A stretch of DNA of 64,000 bases from an uncultured Agrobacterium sp. (lineage in GTDB: Bacteria; Pseudomonadota; Alphaproteobacteria; Rhizobiales; Rhizobiaceae). Where the stretch lies: positions 1 to 64,000 of the forward strand of contig CAJYTK010000002.1 of assembly GCA_913777615.1 (NCBI GenBank), read 5' to 3'. Of the stretch, positions 9,403-17,594 are shown in pieces (positions within the stretch are counted from its first letter, which is position 1; every line of letters begins with the position of its first letter). The translations under genes and the position numbers were made by a program. The notes beneath the pieces were generated by a model. It saw only the letters and a list, made by a program, of their open reading frames with translations, had not been told where the DNA came from and made no database searches.

Positions 9403-10500
9403 TTACGACAGACTTTGCTGATAGTCGACAAAGTCGAATTCGCGGACGGTGCGAATGCTGCCGTCCAGTCCCTTGATGGCGATCGCCGGCATCTTTACGC
9501 CGTTGAACCAGTTCTTCTTGACCATGGTGTATCCCGCCGCATCCTGAAAGGAGACGCGATCACCGACCTTGAGTTCGTTTGCAAACTTGAACTCGCCGAA
9601 GACATCGCCTGCGAGGCAGGATTTGCCGCATACCATATAGGAATGCTCGCCCTCGTTGGGCGCAACCTTCGCGTTTTCGCGATAGATCAGGAGATCCAGC
9701 ATATGGGCTTCGATAGAGCTGTCGACAATAGCCAGGTTCTTGCCATTGTAGAGCGTATCCAGAACCGACACTTCCAGCGTCGTGCTCTTGGTGATCGAGG
9801 CTTCGCCCGGTTCAAGATAGACTTGCACGTCGTATTTTTCGGAGAACTGCTTCAGGCGTTCACAGAACTGGTCGAGTGGGTAGTTCTCGCCGGTGAAGTG
9901 AATGCCGCCACCAAGGCTGACCCATTCTGCGCGCGACAAAAGTGAACCGAACTTCTCCTCGATCTGGCCAAGCATCTTATCGAAAAGACCGAAATCGTTG
10001 TTTTCACAGTTGTTGTGGATCATGAAGCCGGAGATGCGGTCCATGACCTTCTCGACCTTAGCTACATCCCATTCGCCCAAACGGCTAAACGGGCGCGCGG
10101 GGTCTGCCAGATCGAAGGTGGAAGAACTCACTTGCGGATTGAGGCGCAGACCACGAACGATACCGGACGCCTTGTCGGCAAAGCGTTCCAGTTGCCCTAT
10201 GGAATTGAAGATGATCTTGTCGGCGTGAGAGACGACCTCGTCGATCTCGTAATCGGCGTAGGCGACCGAATAAGCGTGGGTCTCGCCGCCGAATTTCTCA
10301 TGTCCCAGACGCACTTCGTAAAGCGATGATGACGTCGTGCCGTCCATGTACTGCGCCATGAAATCGAAGACCGACCATGTCGCGAAACACTTGAGTGCAA
10401 GAAGCGCCTTGGCGCCGGATTTTTCGCGCACATAGGCGATCTTCTCCATGTTGCGAAGAAGCTTGGTCTTGTCGATCAGGTAGTAAGGTGTCTGCAGCAT
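9403..10500 (-). CDS. nspC: Carboxynorspermidine decarboxylase
   Basis: PLP-dependent decarboxylase that converts carboxy(nor)spermidine to (nor)spermidine. The 365 residues show the alanine-racemase/ornithine-decarboxylase fold: the PLP lysine in KALLALKCFATWSVF, SLGGGIHFTGENY near the middle and EPGEASI, and the C-terminal CGKSCLAGDVFGEF with the catalytic cysteine. It is transcribed first, 77 nt ahead of the dehydrogenase gene, so the two form a polyamine operon. Its promoter should lie in 10501-10630, shared with the divergent DUF883 operon. Confidence 0.93.
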   Translation of the reverse strand: MLQTPYYLIDKTKLLRNMEKIAYVREKSGAKALLALKCFATWSVFDFMAQYMDGTTSSSLYEVRLGHEKFGGETHAYSVAYADYEIDEVVSHADKIIFNSIGQLERFADKASGIVRGLRLNPQVSSSTFDLADPARPFSRLGEWDVAKVEKVMDRISGFMIHNNCENNDFGLFDKMLGQIEEKFGSLLSRAEWVSLGGGIHFTGENYPLDQFCERLKQFSEKYDVQVYLEPGEASITKSTTLEVSVLDTLYNGKNLAIVDSSIEAHMLDLLIYRENAKVAPNEGEHSYMVCGKSCLAGDVFGEFKFANELKVGDRVSFQDAAGYTMVKKNWFNGVKMPAIAIKGLDGSIRTVREFDFVDYQQSLS

Positions 10501-10631
10501 CGGCCAGTCGCATCGTCCAATTGATAGAGATCATGAGATCATTTTTCCGGCCTTATATGATGCTTGTGACAGGAAAACAAACCTGTCGGTAACAATTGCG
10601 AAGATTCACAGAACGGATTTCGCAGACAGCG

Positions 10632-10656
10632 GGAACAAAAGTCCAAGCGCCACGTT
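10632..10656 (+). promoter_or_regulatory. EcfG-type (general stress) promoter for DUF883 operon
   Basis: GGAAC at 10632-10636, 16-nt spacer, CGTT at 10653-10656. This is the consensus of alphaproteobacterial EcfG/RpoE2 sigma factors (GGAAC, 16-17 nt, CGTT). It lies about 43 nt before the DUF883 start codon on the correct strand. The ecfG gene itself is in this window at 17885. Confidence 0.8.
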
Positions 10657-10698
10657 TGGAAGTCAGGCGAAATTTGACACTTCAGAAAAGGATTGAAC

Positions 10699-11040
10699 AT
10701 GGCAAGCGTTCGCAACGTTGAAGACAAGGTACGCGAAACCCTCAACAGCGCTGAGGCTGAGGACGTCTCTGCACAGCTCTCCCAGCTGCGCGATGACCTG
10801 TCCAACCTCGCAAGAAGCGTCAAGGCACTTGGCGTCGGCGTTTCCCATGAGGTCAAGGCGCAGGCATCGCGCGTTGCAGACGACGCCATGGCGAAGTCCG
10901 AGCAGACGGTTCACGCGGTTAGAGACGAAATCCAGACCCTCAATGACAATCTAGTCTACCAGGTTCAGCGGAACCCCCTCCAGTCTCTCGGCATCGCCGT
11001 TGCGACCGGCTTCCTTCTCGCACTCGTCACGCGTAAATAA
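10699..11040 (+). CDS. DUF883 (ElaB/YqjD-like) membrane-anchored protein
   Basis: A 113-residue protein with a long amphipathic, probably coiled helix (residues about 5-90; repeated heptads such as LRDDLSNLARSVKAL) and a C-terminal membrane anchor (LQSLGIAVATGFLLALVTRK). ElaB/YqjD proteins in enterobacteria sit at the inner membrane and can bind ribosomes in stationary phase; whether that holds here is unknown. ATG 10699 is preferred over TTG 10693 because of AAAAGGA at good distance. An EcfG promoter upstream predicts induction under general stress. It is followed 9 nt later by a small membrane protein gene. Confidence 0.85.
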   Translation: MASVRNVEDKVRETLNSAEAEDVSAQLSQLRDDLSNLARSVKALGVGVSHEVKAQASRVADDAMAKSEQTVHAVRDEIQTLNDNLVYQVQRNPLQSLGIAVATGFLLALVTRK

Positions 11041-11049
11041 GGCGCAGAC

Positions 11050-11466
11050 ATGCTTCAAGCATTTTTGCTCTATCTAGGCGATACACAGCGTGAAGGCACC
11101 TTCGTGACGCGGCGCATCAAAAGCGCAATCGTGCTTAGGGTTCTTGCCGCCTTCTTTTTTCTGATCGCGGTTATCGCTGGCGGTATCGGCGGATCGATCT
11201 ATCTCGCGAAGGAAATCGGAGCAGGACCAGCGGCACTTGTTATCGCGGGGATTGCCTTTCTTCTAGGGGTGATCATGCTTGTTGCGCTGGCAGTATCGCG
11301 CAGACCTCGTGCCTACCGCACACCCGTGGCGTCACCGCTTGTTGCCGCTCCTCTCGCAGTGGAAGCAGTGGCGGCCGGCGCGTTGGGCAAGCGCCCCTAC
11401 ACTGCTCTTTTGATCGCGATGGCGCTTGGCTTCATCACTACGCGGGTTACTGTCCGCAAAAAGTGA
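11050..11466 (+). CDS. Small membrane protein, phage-holin/holin-X-like family
   Basis: A 138-residue protein with two adjacent hydrophobic segments (about residues 30-53 and 60-83) and a third near the C-terminus (TALLIAMALGFITTRVTVRKK). The pattern resembles the holin-X/DUF1469 family, which often pairs with DUF883 genes; this is a family resemblance, not evidence for lysis. It lies 9 nt after the DUF883 gene and very probably shares its stress promoter. Function unknown. Confidence 0.7.
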   Translation: MLQAFLLYLGDTQREGTFVTRRIKSAIVLRVLAAFFFLIAVIAGGIGGSIYLAKEIGAGPAALVIAGIAFLLGVIMLVALAVSRRPRAYRTPVASPLVAAPLAVEAVAAGALGKRPYTALLIAMALGFITTRVTVRKK

Positions 11467-11609
11467 AGATTTCGACGCTTCATCTAAACCGAGCACATGG
11501 CACTTGAAGGTGGCATGTGCTTCTTGCATTTATTTCTAGGCTACCCCCTGCCCTTCTGTCGACAAAATGATAGGCAGTTTCCAACCGTCGTTTTACGGAA
11601 GGATCTTGG

Positions 11610-12593
11610 ATGCGCCAGAAAGTTCTTGTTGTCGGTGGGGCTGGTTATATCGGGTCCCACACCTGCCTTCTCCTTGCGGAAAGGGGTTATGAACCCGTTG
11701 TCTTCGATAATCTTTCCAACGGTCATGAAGAGTTCGTCCGCTGGGGGCCTTTCGAACAGGGCGATATTCGCGACCGAGTACGACTGGATGAGGTCTTCGC
11801 CAGGCATAAGCCCGTGGCCGTTCTTCATTTTGCCGCTCTGATAGAGGTCGGAGAATCCGTCAAGAATCCCGTGGCATTCTACGACAACAACGTGGTGGGC
11901 GCTCTTACACTTTTGTCCGCCACGATGGAGGCTGGAGTAAAGGCCTTCGTCTTTTCATCGACCTGCGCAACCTATGGACTGCCAGAACGCGTGCCACTTG
12001 ATGAAAGCCACCGTCAAGCACCGATCAATCCATACGGCAGGACGAAGTGGATCGTAGAACAGGCGTTGAAAGATTTCAGCACCTACAACGAGTTGAAGTC
12101 GGTCATGCTTCGCTATTTCAATGCGGCGGGCGCGGATTTCGAAGGGCGTATCGGTGAGTGGCACAAGCCGGAAACTCATGCGATACCTTTGGCCATTGAG
12201 GCGGCACTTGGCCGTCGACAAGGCTTTAAGGTGTTCGGCACAGATTACGACACGCGCGACGGCACTTGTGTACGCGACTACATACATATCCTGGATCTTG
12301 CCGATGCCCATGTCCGTGCCGTGGATTACTTGCTGGCAGGCGGTGACACCGTGGAGCTCAATCTCGGCACCGGTACTGGAACGACAGTGAAGGAGTTGCT
12401 GAATGCGATCTCCGAAGTGTCGGGCCGACCTTTCCCAGTCGATTTTGCTGACAGGCGGGAAGGCGATTCCACTACGCTCGTTGCCAATAACGACAAGGCT
12501 AGGGACGTACTCGGCTGGGAGCCGAAGTATTCGCTCAAAGATATTATTTCTTCCGCGTGGCGCTGGCATTCTACGCACAACGCCGAACTGTAA
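11610..12593 (+). CDS. galE: UDP-glucose 4-epimerase
   Basis: Interconverts UDP-glucose and UDP-galactose for surface polysaccharides. The 327-residue cytoplasmic protein has the NAD-binding motif GGAGYIGSHTCLLL, HFAALIEVGESV, the catalytic serine region SSTCATYG, the YxxxK pair (YGRTK), and the LRYFNAAGA and GTCVRDYIHILDLADAH motifs of GalE. ATG 11610 follows GGAAGGATC. The gene stands alone between the DUF883 operon and a terminator. Confidence 0.95.
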   Translation: MRQKVLVVGGAGYIGSHTCLLLAERGYEPVVFDNLSNGHEEFVRWGPFEQGDIRDRVRLDEVFARHKPVAVLHFAALIEVGESVKNPVAFYDNNVVGALTLLSATMEAGVKAFVFSSTCATYGLPERVPLDESHRQAPINPYGRTKWIVEQALKDFSTYNELKSVMLRYFNAAGADFEGRIGEWHKPETHAIPLAIEAALGRRQGFKVFGTDYDTRDGTCVRDYIHILDLADAHVRAVDYLLAGGDTVELNLGTGTGTTVKELLNAISEVSGRPFPVDFADRREGDSTTLVANNDKARDVLGWEPKYSLKDIISSAWRWHSTHNAEL

Positions 12594-12600
12594 GTTTCAG

Positions 12601-12634
12601 GCATTCCCGGCGATTGCGCAATCACCGGGAATGC
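12601..12634 (+). terminator. Long hairpin after galE
   Basis: Near-perfect dyad: outer arms GCATTCCCGG / CCGGGAATGC and inner GATT / AATC, starting 7 nt after the galE stop. No strong T-run follows (CCTGCATCTTT), so it may be a weak terminator or an mRNA 3'-end stabiliser. Confidence 0.65.
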
Positions 12635-12709
12635 CCTGCATCTTTATGTCTCAATATCTTCTTGGCGCGTCATCAGTTCCGCTTCAGCGGGAAGTGCCTT
12701 AAACGTAAA

Positions 12710-12733
12710 AACACCGGCCGTTAGGCCGGTGTT
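12710..12733 (-). terminator. Intrinsic terminator of the PRC-barrel gene
   Basis: Perfect 10-bp stem AACACCGGCC / GGCCGGTGTT with a 4-nt loop. On the minus strand it runs into TTTTTACG. It lies downstream of the PRC-barrel gene. Confidence 0.85.
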
Positions 12734-12779
12734 CCGAGATGAAGCGTCATGCTCCAACTCTCTCCTCTCCCGTAAAGGA

Positions 12780-13343
12780 TCAGGGTTTGGTCGCGCCTGT
12801 CTGCGTGGTATCTGTAGCAGCCGGTGTAGCGGTGCTCGCGTTAGCGTTCTTGTCCTTCAAGGTCATGAACTCCGGCGCAGACTTCAGCGATTCCGCAGTC
12901 TCCGTGGTCGTCAGACGAACGGTGCCATTGTTGGTGTCGCGAGTGACAGTAATCTTGTCCATTGGCACCGCGACGTCTTTCGCGCCGATTCCAAGGAAGC
13001 CGCCGACGCCAACTACAGCTGCGACGATGCCGCCGTTTTCTTCCAGGATGAGGTTGGTGACGTTACCAATGCTCTCGTCTGCGGAGGTATAGACGGAGTT
13101 GCCAATGTAATCATTTGCGCTGATCTGATTGGCAGCCTGTTCGGTCAGATAGGAGCCGGATGCAGCGCCTGAGTCAGCTGTCGTCGCGCCAGGGGTTGCT
13201 GGCATGGCAGGTGTTGCATTCGGGCTCGCAGGAGCTGTCGTACCGGCTGCTGGCGGATTTGCGTCTTGGGCGATGGCTAGCGGTGCGAACGCTGTAGAAC
13301 CCATAAGGGCGGCCGTCGCGATCAGGGTCAGAGTCTTCTTCAT
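12780..13343 (-). CDS. Secreted PRC-barrel domain protein
   Basis: A 187-residue exported protein. It has a signal peptide (MKKTLTLIATAALMGSTAFAPLAIAQ), a low-complexity Ala/Pro/Thr linker (about 27-65), and one PRC-barrel domain (about 75-150; DYIGNSVYTSADESIGNVTNLIL...GGFLGIGAKDVAVPM). I chose ATG 13343 because GGAAGG lies just upstream; the ATG 18 nt earlier would spoil the signal peptide. An EcfG-type promoter lies about 80 nt upstream, so it probably belongs to the general stress regulon. Molecular role unknown; rhizobia carry many such proteins. Confidence 0.83.
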   Translation of the reverse strand: MKKTLTLIATAALMGSTAFAPLAIAQDANPPAAGTTAPASPNATPAMPATPGATTADSGAASGSYLTEQAANQISANDYIGNSVYTSADESIGNVTNLILEENGGIVAAVVGVGGFLGIGAKDVAVPMDKITVTRDTNNGTVRLTTTETAESLKSAPEFMTLKDKNANASTATPAATDTTQTGATKP

Positions 13344-13422
13344 ATCGTACCTTCCTTTCATCGTCTCTAAAACCGGTTGGTGACAGTCTATCTGTCTGTT
13401 TGGTCAACCTGTTCGTCTGGCA

Positions 13423-13448
13423 AACGGCAGGACAGCGAAGATTGTTCC
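13423..13448 (-). promoter_or_regulatory. EcfG-type promoter for PRC-barrel gene
   Basis: On the minus strand: GGAAC (complement of 13444-13448), 17-nt spacer, CGTT (complement of 13423-13426). This exactly fits the EcfG/RpoE2 consensus and points at the PRC-barrel gene about 80 nt downstream. Confidence 0.8.
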
Positions 13449-13526
13449 GAGATTTCTGCCCGATCAACAAAGGGTGAAAATCAAAAAATATGCGGCAGAT
13501 AGCGGCACACAGGATCGCAAACAGCA

Positions 13527-15257
13527 TTGTGTGCCAAAAATAGAGGCGTATTATCGGCAAAATTTCAGCAAGCATGCACTTCTAGGGGCGTTACGATTTC
13601 AAGGTTCAGAGCATTCCTTGCCAGACTGTCTCCCACTGCATCGATAGGCACCTACATCGTCATCATGACGACGCTGGTGACACTTCCGCTGATCGTGTTT
13701 GCTGGCTACCTCATGCTGCGCCTGGAGGCGGATGAGCGTGAGGATTTGCAGCGCGAGGCTGTCGATGACGCCCGTGCCATCAGCCGCAACGTTGAGCGGC
13801 GTCTGCAGGAAATGAGCACGACACTTAATCTTCTGGCGCAATTTCCAGAATTGGAAAATGGCGATCTCGCCAGCTTCCACCAACGCGTCAGCGAGAGCCT
13901 ACGAAAGAGAGAAATCTACGTCGTCGTTGCGACACGCGATGGGATGGAGAAGGTCAATACCCGCCTGCCCTATGGGCAACCACTCGGCAAAGTTCCTGAA
14001 GCAGCCGGTGTCCAAGCCGCAATCGATGCCAAGCGCGTGACGCTTTCCAACATCTTTTATGCAGAGAACAGAAAGGAATGGGTCTTTACCGTTACGCTTC
14101 CCTTGCCTCGGCAACTTTCCGCCGCTGGCGATGTGTTGATGGTCACCCAATCGGCACGGGATCTGTCGAACCTCATTTCTACGGATGCGATACCTAACGG
14201 ATGGTCTGCCGCCGTTCTGGACAATGATGGGCGGGTCGTGATCTCCAGCAATTTGCAGAAAACCGGGTCCGGCGCAGCCTACGAACCGGCAGAGTTGACC
14301 TCAAACATAGCGGCTTTCAGCGGAAGTTTCACAGACGCGCACAACAACATTTATGCCTATGCACAGCTTCCCGGCTGGCCATGGAAAGCCATCGTGTCGG
14401 GAGCGATCGACCGAAGTGATTCTGCCTTGCGCAGCACATGGCGACAAATGTTGATCGGCAGCTTGGCAATCGTTTTGGTTGCGGTACTTGGCACCTATCT
14501 CGTCGGCAGGCAACTGCGTAGATCGGTCGATCAACTCGTGACGGTTGCCGAACGGATAGGCGCCGGGGAGATCGTATCTCGCGTAGAAACCAACGTCGTG
14601 GAACTCAACCAGGTTGGAATCGCGCTTTCGAATGCCTCCTTCGATCGCAGTCAAGCCGAGGATCGCAACCAGCTCATTCTACATGAACTGGTTCACCGGT
14701 CGAAAAACATGCTGACCCTCGTTCAAGCGATGATGCGCCAACTGGCGCGGGAAAACACGACGGTTGCGGAACTGCAGAAGGAAGTCGATCACAGGCTTCG
14801 CGGCCTGGCCATGTCCATTTCTGCCCTTGCCGAGGTCCAGTGGGAAGGCTTGCCAATCCATCGGCTGATTAAGGGCCATCTCGACGTTTTCGGCAAGACG
14901 GCCCAACAGGTTGAGCTTTCTGGCGAGGACTTCCTTCTTTCTCCGGAGGCCGCACAAAATCTAGGCCTGGTCTTTCATGAGCTCAGCACCAACTCCATAA
15001 AATATGGTGCGCTCTCGGTGCCGGAAGGTCGGGTTCGTCTACAATGGTCTAAAGACCCATCCGACGATGCTAAGGTCAGAATGGAATGGATCGAAACCGG
15101 TGGACCAGCAGCAAGTCCGCCTTCGAGACGTGGATTCGGCACAACCATCATACAACGCCACGCGGAAAGCGCATTTTCTGGCATCGTGTCAGTTGATTAT
15201 GCACCAAGCGGCTTTAGCTGGACGATGACGGCGCCTGTCAAACGCCTGTTCAAATGA
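13527..15257 (+). CDS. HWE-family sensor histidine kinase, membrane-bound
   Basis: Likely input kinase of the general stress response. Up to 576 residues: membrane segment at about 41-65, a periplasmic sensing region of about 240 residues (dCache-like in length and layout), a second membrane segment at about 308-326, a HAMP-like linker, then the kinase. The phospho-acceptor block is ELVHRSKNMLTLVQA and the N-box FHELSTNSIKYG; MEWIETGGP carries the W-x-E of HWE kinases, and RRGFGTTII is the G-box. HWE kinases phosphorylate PhyR-type regulators, and phyR lies 1.5 kb away. Start uncertain: the only early candidate in frame is TTG 13527. Confidence 0.87.
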   Translation: MCAKNRGVLSAKFQQACTSRGVTISRFRAFLARLSPTASIGTYIVIMTTLVTLPLIVFAGYLMLRLEADEREDLQREAVDDARAISRNVERRLQEMSTTLNLLAQFPELENGDLASFHQRVSESLRKREIYVVVATRDGMEKVNTRLPYGQPLGKVPEAAGVQAAIDAKRVTLSNIFYAENRKEWVFTVTLPLPRQLSAAGDVLMVTQSARDLSNLISTDAIPNGWSAAVLDNDGRVVISSNLQKTGSGAAYEPAELTSNIAAFSGSFTDAHNNIYAYAQLPGWPWKAIVSGAIDRSDSALRSTWRQMLIGSLAIVLVAVLGTYLVGRQLRRSVDQLVTVAERIGAGEIVSRVETNVVELNQVGIALSNASFDRSQAEDRNQLILHELVHRSKNMLTLVQAMMRQLARENTTVAELQKEVDHRLRGLAMSISALAEVQWEGLPIHRLIKGHLDVFGKTAQQVELSGEDFLLSPEAAQNLGLVFHELSTNSIKYGALSVPEGRVRLQWSKDPSDDAKVRMEWIETGGPAASPPSRRGFGTTIIQRHAESAFSGIVSVDYAPSGFSWTMTAPVKRLFK

Positions 15258-15294
15258 AGCGCGGCAGGGTCGAAAATCGGCCTTAAAAAAAAGT

Positions 15295-15319
15295 GGAACA
15301 AAGAACCGTCAGCAACGTT
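15295..15319 (+). promoter_or_regulatory. EcfG-type promoter of an intergenic small RNA
   Basis: GGAAC at 15295-15299, 16-nt spacer, CGTT at 15316-15319: a perfect match to the EcfG/RpoE2 consensus. No protein gene follows on this strand; instead three stem-loops and a T-run follow within 120 nt. Predicted transcription start about 15325. Confidence 0.82.
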
Positions 15320-15324
15320 TTTCA

Positions 15325-15438
15325 ACCGAGCCAAGCCATTCCCCCGTCCCCGCCTAGAGGCTTGGCATCGCAGGTTTTGCCCCTGAAAACCTGCACCTGA
15401 ATAGCACGGCTCTTCCCCTAGAGCCGTGCTTTTCTTTT
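15325..15438 (+). ncRNA. Predicted stress-induced small RNA with C-rich loops (GsrN-like)
   Basis: About 114 nt, three consecutive perfect hairpins. Hairpin 1: GCCAAGCC (15330-15337) with GGCTTGGC (15359-15366); its 21-nt loop contains CCCCCGTCCCCGCC. Hairpin 2: GCAGGTTTT / AAAACCTGC (15370-15394), loop GCCCCTG. Hairpin 3: AGCACGGCTCT / AGAGCCGTGCT (15403-15430), loop TCCCCT, followed by TTTCTTTTCT, a clear terminator. Exposed CCCC loops suggest pairing with G-rich Shine-Dalgarno regions. Position within the GSR locus and an EcfG promoter recall GsrN of Caulobacter, which also uses a C-rich loop; homology to GsrN is not shown. There is no open frame of note in it. It lies between the two HWE kinase genes. 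Confidence 0.78.
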
Positions 15439-15648
15439 CTAGCGCCAGCAACGAAACTTCACCGTTTTACCGCGATCTCATCCTCTGTCGGAACGTTGAG
15501 ATTCTCTGGACGTCTTCAACGACTAGATTTTTCAATCGCAATCATACTCAGTTGAAATGGCATCCTTCGAATTCGACCAGCGCTCGAGGGTGTCGGGCCT
15601 CGGAGACGCTGCTCGAAGCAGAACCTGTCCACCTGGAAGTTAGACGCT

Positions 15649-16641
15649 TTACGAAGCCGCAGGCGCAGGAAACCGTAGGAGGTATCCAACTTCGTCCACC
15701 GACACGTTATAGTGCGCTTCCCCTGCAAGTGCTGCAGGCACGACTTTTTCGAGAACGACACTACCGAAATTGCTTCGACGATCGGCTTCCTCGGAGACTG
15801 GAATATCCGTCCGAGTTAGCGGTTCGCTCCAACGCACCTCGAATACATCATCATCACGCCGGCATTCCAGCGTGATGGGCAGATGAAGCGCGAGATTGGG
15901 GCTGTGGCTTACGGTGTTGACGACGAGTTCGTGAAACGCAAGGCCGACATAAAGTGCGCCATTGGGGTTCAGTAGAAGATTCTCGCCCTTGACCTGAACA
16001 AGGTGAGGATATTCTGGAAGATAGAGATCCGACTGTTGCTTCAGCAAATCAAAAATTTCCGCGCCTCGCCAATCCGAATCGGTAATCAGATCTTGAGACT
16101 GGGCAAGTGCGTGCAGCCGTCCTCTAAATTTCCTTAGGAAATCTTCTTTGGTGAAGCTGAAACGCGCAGTCTGGGCGGATAGGCTTTGAATGATCGCCAG
16201 CAGATTTTTGGATCGGTGGCTGACTTCACGCAGGAGAGACCGCAGTAACTGTTCCCGACGACGCTCGACGGTCACTTCACGGATCGTGGTCTTCAATACC
16301 CGCTGACCCGCCATATTGACGGTGGAATACACATGAAACTGGAAGATCCTGTCTTTTCCAGCCATGACTTCGAGCGTGCCGCGGGTACCCGCCGCATTCA
16401 GATCTTTCTTCAACTCCGACAAGCGCTGCGCCAGTTCCTTGCCGAAAATATTGCTGTCGGTCGGACCTTCGTCATTCTCGTTCGGAAGGTTCCAGACATC
16501 CGGCAGGTTGGCGATAAAGATATAGTCGCGATCACGGTCCTGCAGCATCACAGTCTCGCCGGAGTCGAGCAAAGCCAACACCAGCGAATCGTGCAATTCA
16601 CCTTCGTTCCGGTCTCTATTGTGCCACGCGAGCCGATGCAA
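15649..16641 (-). CDS. HWE-family histidine kinase with N-terminal PAS-like domain, soluble
   Basis: Second kinase of the stress locus, 330 residues, without membrane segments. The N-terminal 125 residues look like a PAS sensor (YIFIANLPDVWNLP ... GKDRIFQFHVYS). The kinase core has the phospho-acceptor histidine near residue 142 (EVSHRSKNLLAIIQSL), an N-box (AFHELVVNTVSHSPN) in which the usual KYGALS is replaced, and VRWSEPL with the W-x-E of the HWE class. The start is TTG 16641 with TAGGAG 7 nt upstream. It lies between the small RNA and phyR, on the phyR strand, 114 nt downstream of phyR. Confidence 0.85.
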   Translation of the reverse strand: MHRLAWHNRDRNEGELHDSLVLALLDSGETVMLQDRDRDYIFIANLPDVWNLPNENDEGPTDSNIFGKELAQRLSELKKDLNAAGTRGTLEVMAGKDRIFQFHVYSTVNMAGQRVLKTTIREVTVERRREQLLRSLLREVSHRSKNLLAIIQSLSAQTARFSFTKEDFLRKFRGRLHALAQSQDLITDSDWRGAEIFDLLKQQSDLYLPEYPHLVQVKGENLLLNPNGALYVGLAFHELVVNTVSHSPNLALHLPITLECRRDDDVFEVRWSEPLTRTDIPVSEEADRRSNFGSVVLEKVVPAALAGEAHYNVSVDEVGYLLRFPAPAAS

Positions 16642-16755
16642 TTTGATCTCCTAGCGGGAAACGACGTCGAGCGCATACGCGCTCACGCCGACCATTCGTG
16701 CGTCAAACGCCCGGCGAACACAAGAGTTGCGGGCTATGACCACTTTCAGCATGGA

Positions 16756-17550
16756 TTACGCGGCAACACGTGAACTTTCGTTGAAGAATAGGGCCTGACT
16801 GATCAACGCTTTGACCATATCCGGATTGAATGGCTTGGTCACGAGGAAGGTTGGTTCTGGACGCTCTCCCGTCAGCAGACGCTCAGGGAAAGCGGTGATG
16901 AAGATCACCGGCAGCGTCGTCATTTGAAGAATGTCGTTCATGGCGTCGAGACCGGAGCTGCCATCGGCCAATTGAATATCGGCAAGGATCATCTTGGGGT
17001 GGGTGCGATGGAAAAGCTCAAGTGCTTCCTTGTGGGTACGGGCAATACCGGTAACGTTGTGGCCAAGATCTGTGACCATCTGCTCGATATCCATCGCGAT
17101 CAGCGGTTCGTCCTCGATGATCATGATATCGGTCGCGACCTGGCGCGCGATCTCCGAGGCGGCCTCGTCGATGAGCTTGCCAATTTCGCTTTCCGGAACC
17201 TGAAGGACTTCGGCTGCTTCGGCCGGAGAGAACTCTTCAACCGTGGTCAACAGGAAGGCTTTTCTTGGCATGGCAGGAACTGCTGAAAGATTGGCAGAAG
17301 CCCGCTTCTCCCATCCGGTCAGATTTTCGTCCGTTTTGATGTTGATCGCCACGGAACTAAAGATGGATACGAACAATTGATAAAGTGAAACGCGATCGCT
17401 GCTCGTCTTCGGGAAGATGCTGACATCAGCGATCAGAGCCTCGAGGCTAGCCGCCACGTAGGCATCGCCCGTGGACTGAGAGCCGCAAACAGCACGCGCG
17501 AACCTGCGAAGATAAGGCAGATGCGGTGCGATGCGTGTAGAAACGGACAT
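16756..17550 (-). CDS. phyR: Anti-anti-sigma response regulator PhyR
   Basis: Master switch of the alphaproteobacterial general stress response. The 264-residue protein has an N-terminal sigma-factor-like domain (about 1-130; APHLPYLRRFARAVCGSQ ... PRKAFLLTTVEEFSPAEAAEVL) and a C-terminal receiver (about 140-255; IIEDEPLIAMDIEQMV, phospho-acceptor Asp in ILADIQLADGSSG, conserved Lys in LVTKPF). When phosphorylated, PhyR binds NepR and so frees EcfG. It is divergent from nepR-ecfG with a 137-nt shared region that carries back-to-back EcfG-like promoters. Confidence 0.97.
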   Translation of the reverse strand: MSVSTRIAPHLPYLRRFARAVCGSQSTGDAYVAASLEALIADVSIFPKTSSDRVSLYQLFVSIFSSVAINIKTDENLTGWEKRASANLSAVPAMPRKAFLLTTVEEFSPAEAAEVLQVPESEIGKLIDEAASEIARQVATDIMIIEDEPLIAMDIEQMVTDLGHNVTGIARTHKEALELFHRTHPKMILADIQLADGSSGLDAMNDILQMTTLPVIFITAFPERLLTGERPEPTFLVTKPFNPDMVKALISQALFFNESSRVAA

Positions 17551-17594
17551 GTAATACTCCCCTGTTCATGCGGCCTGCAGCGCAAACCTGAGAA

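Noticed and set aside
15426-15875. 149-residue plus-strand frame after the small RNA
   Set aside because: It starts in the RNA terminator and overlaps the second HWE kinase gene in antisense; no motif.
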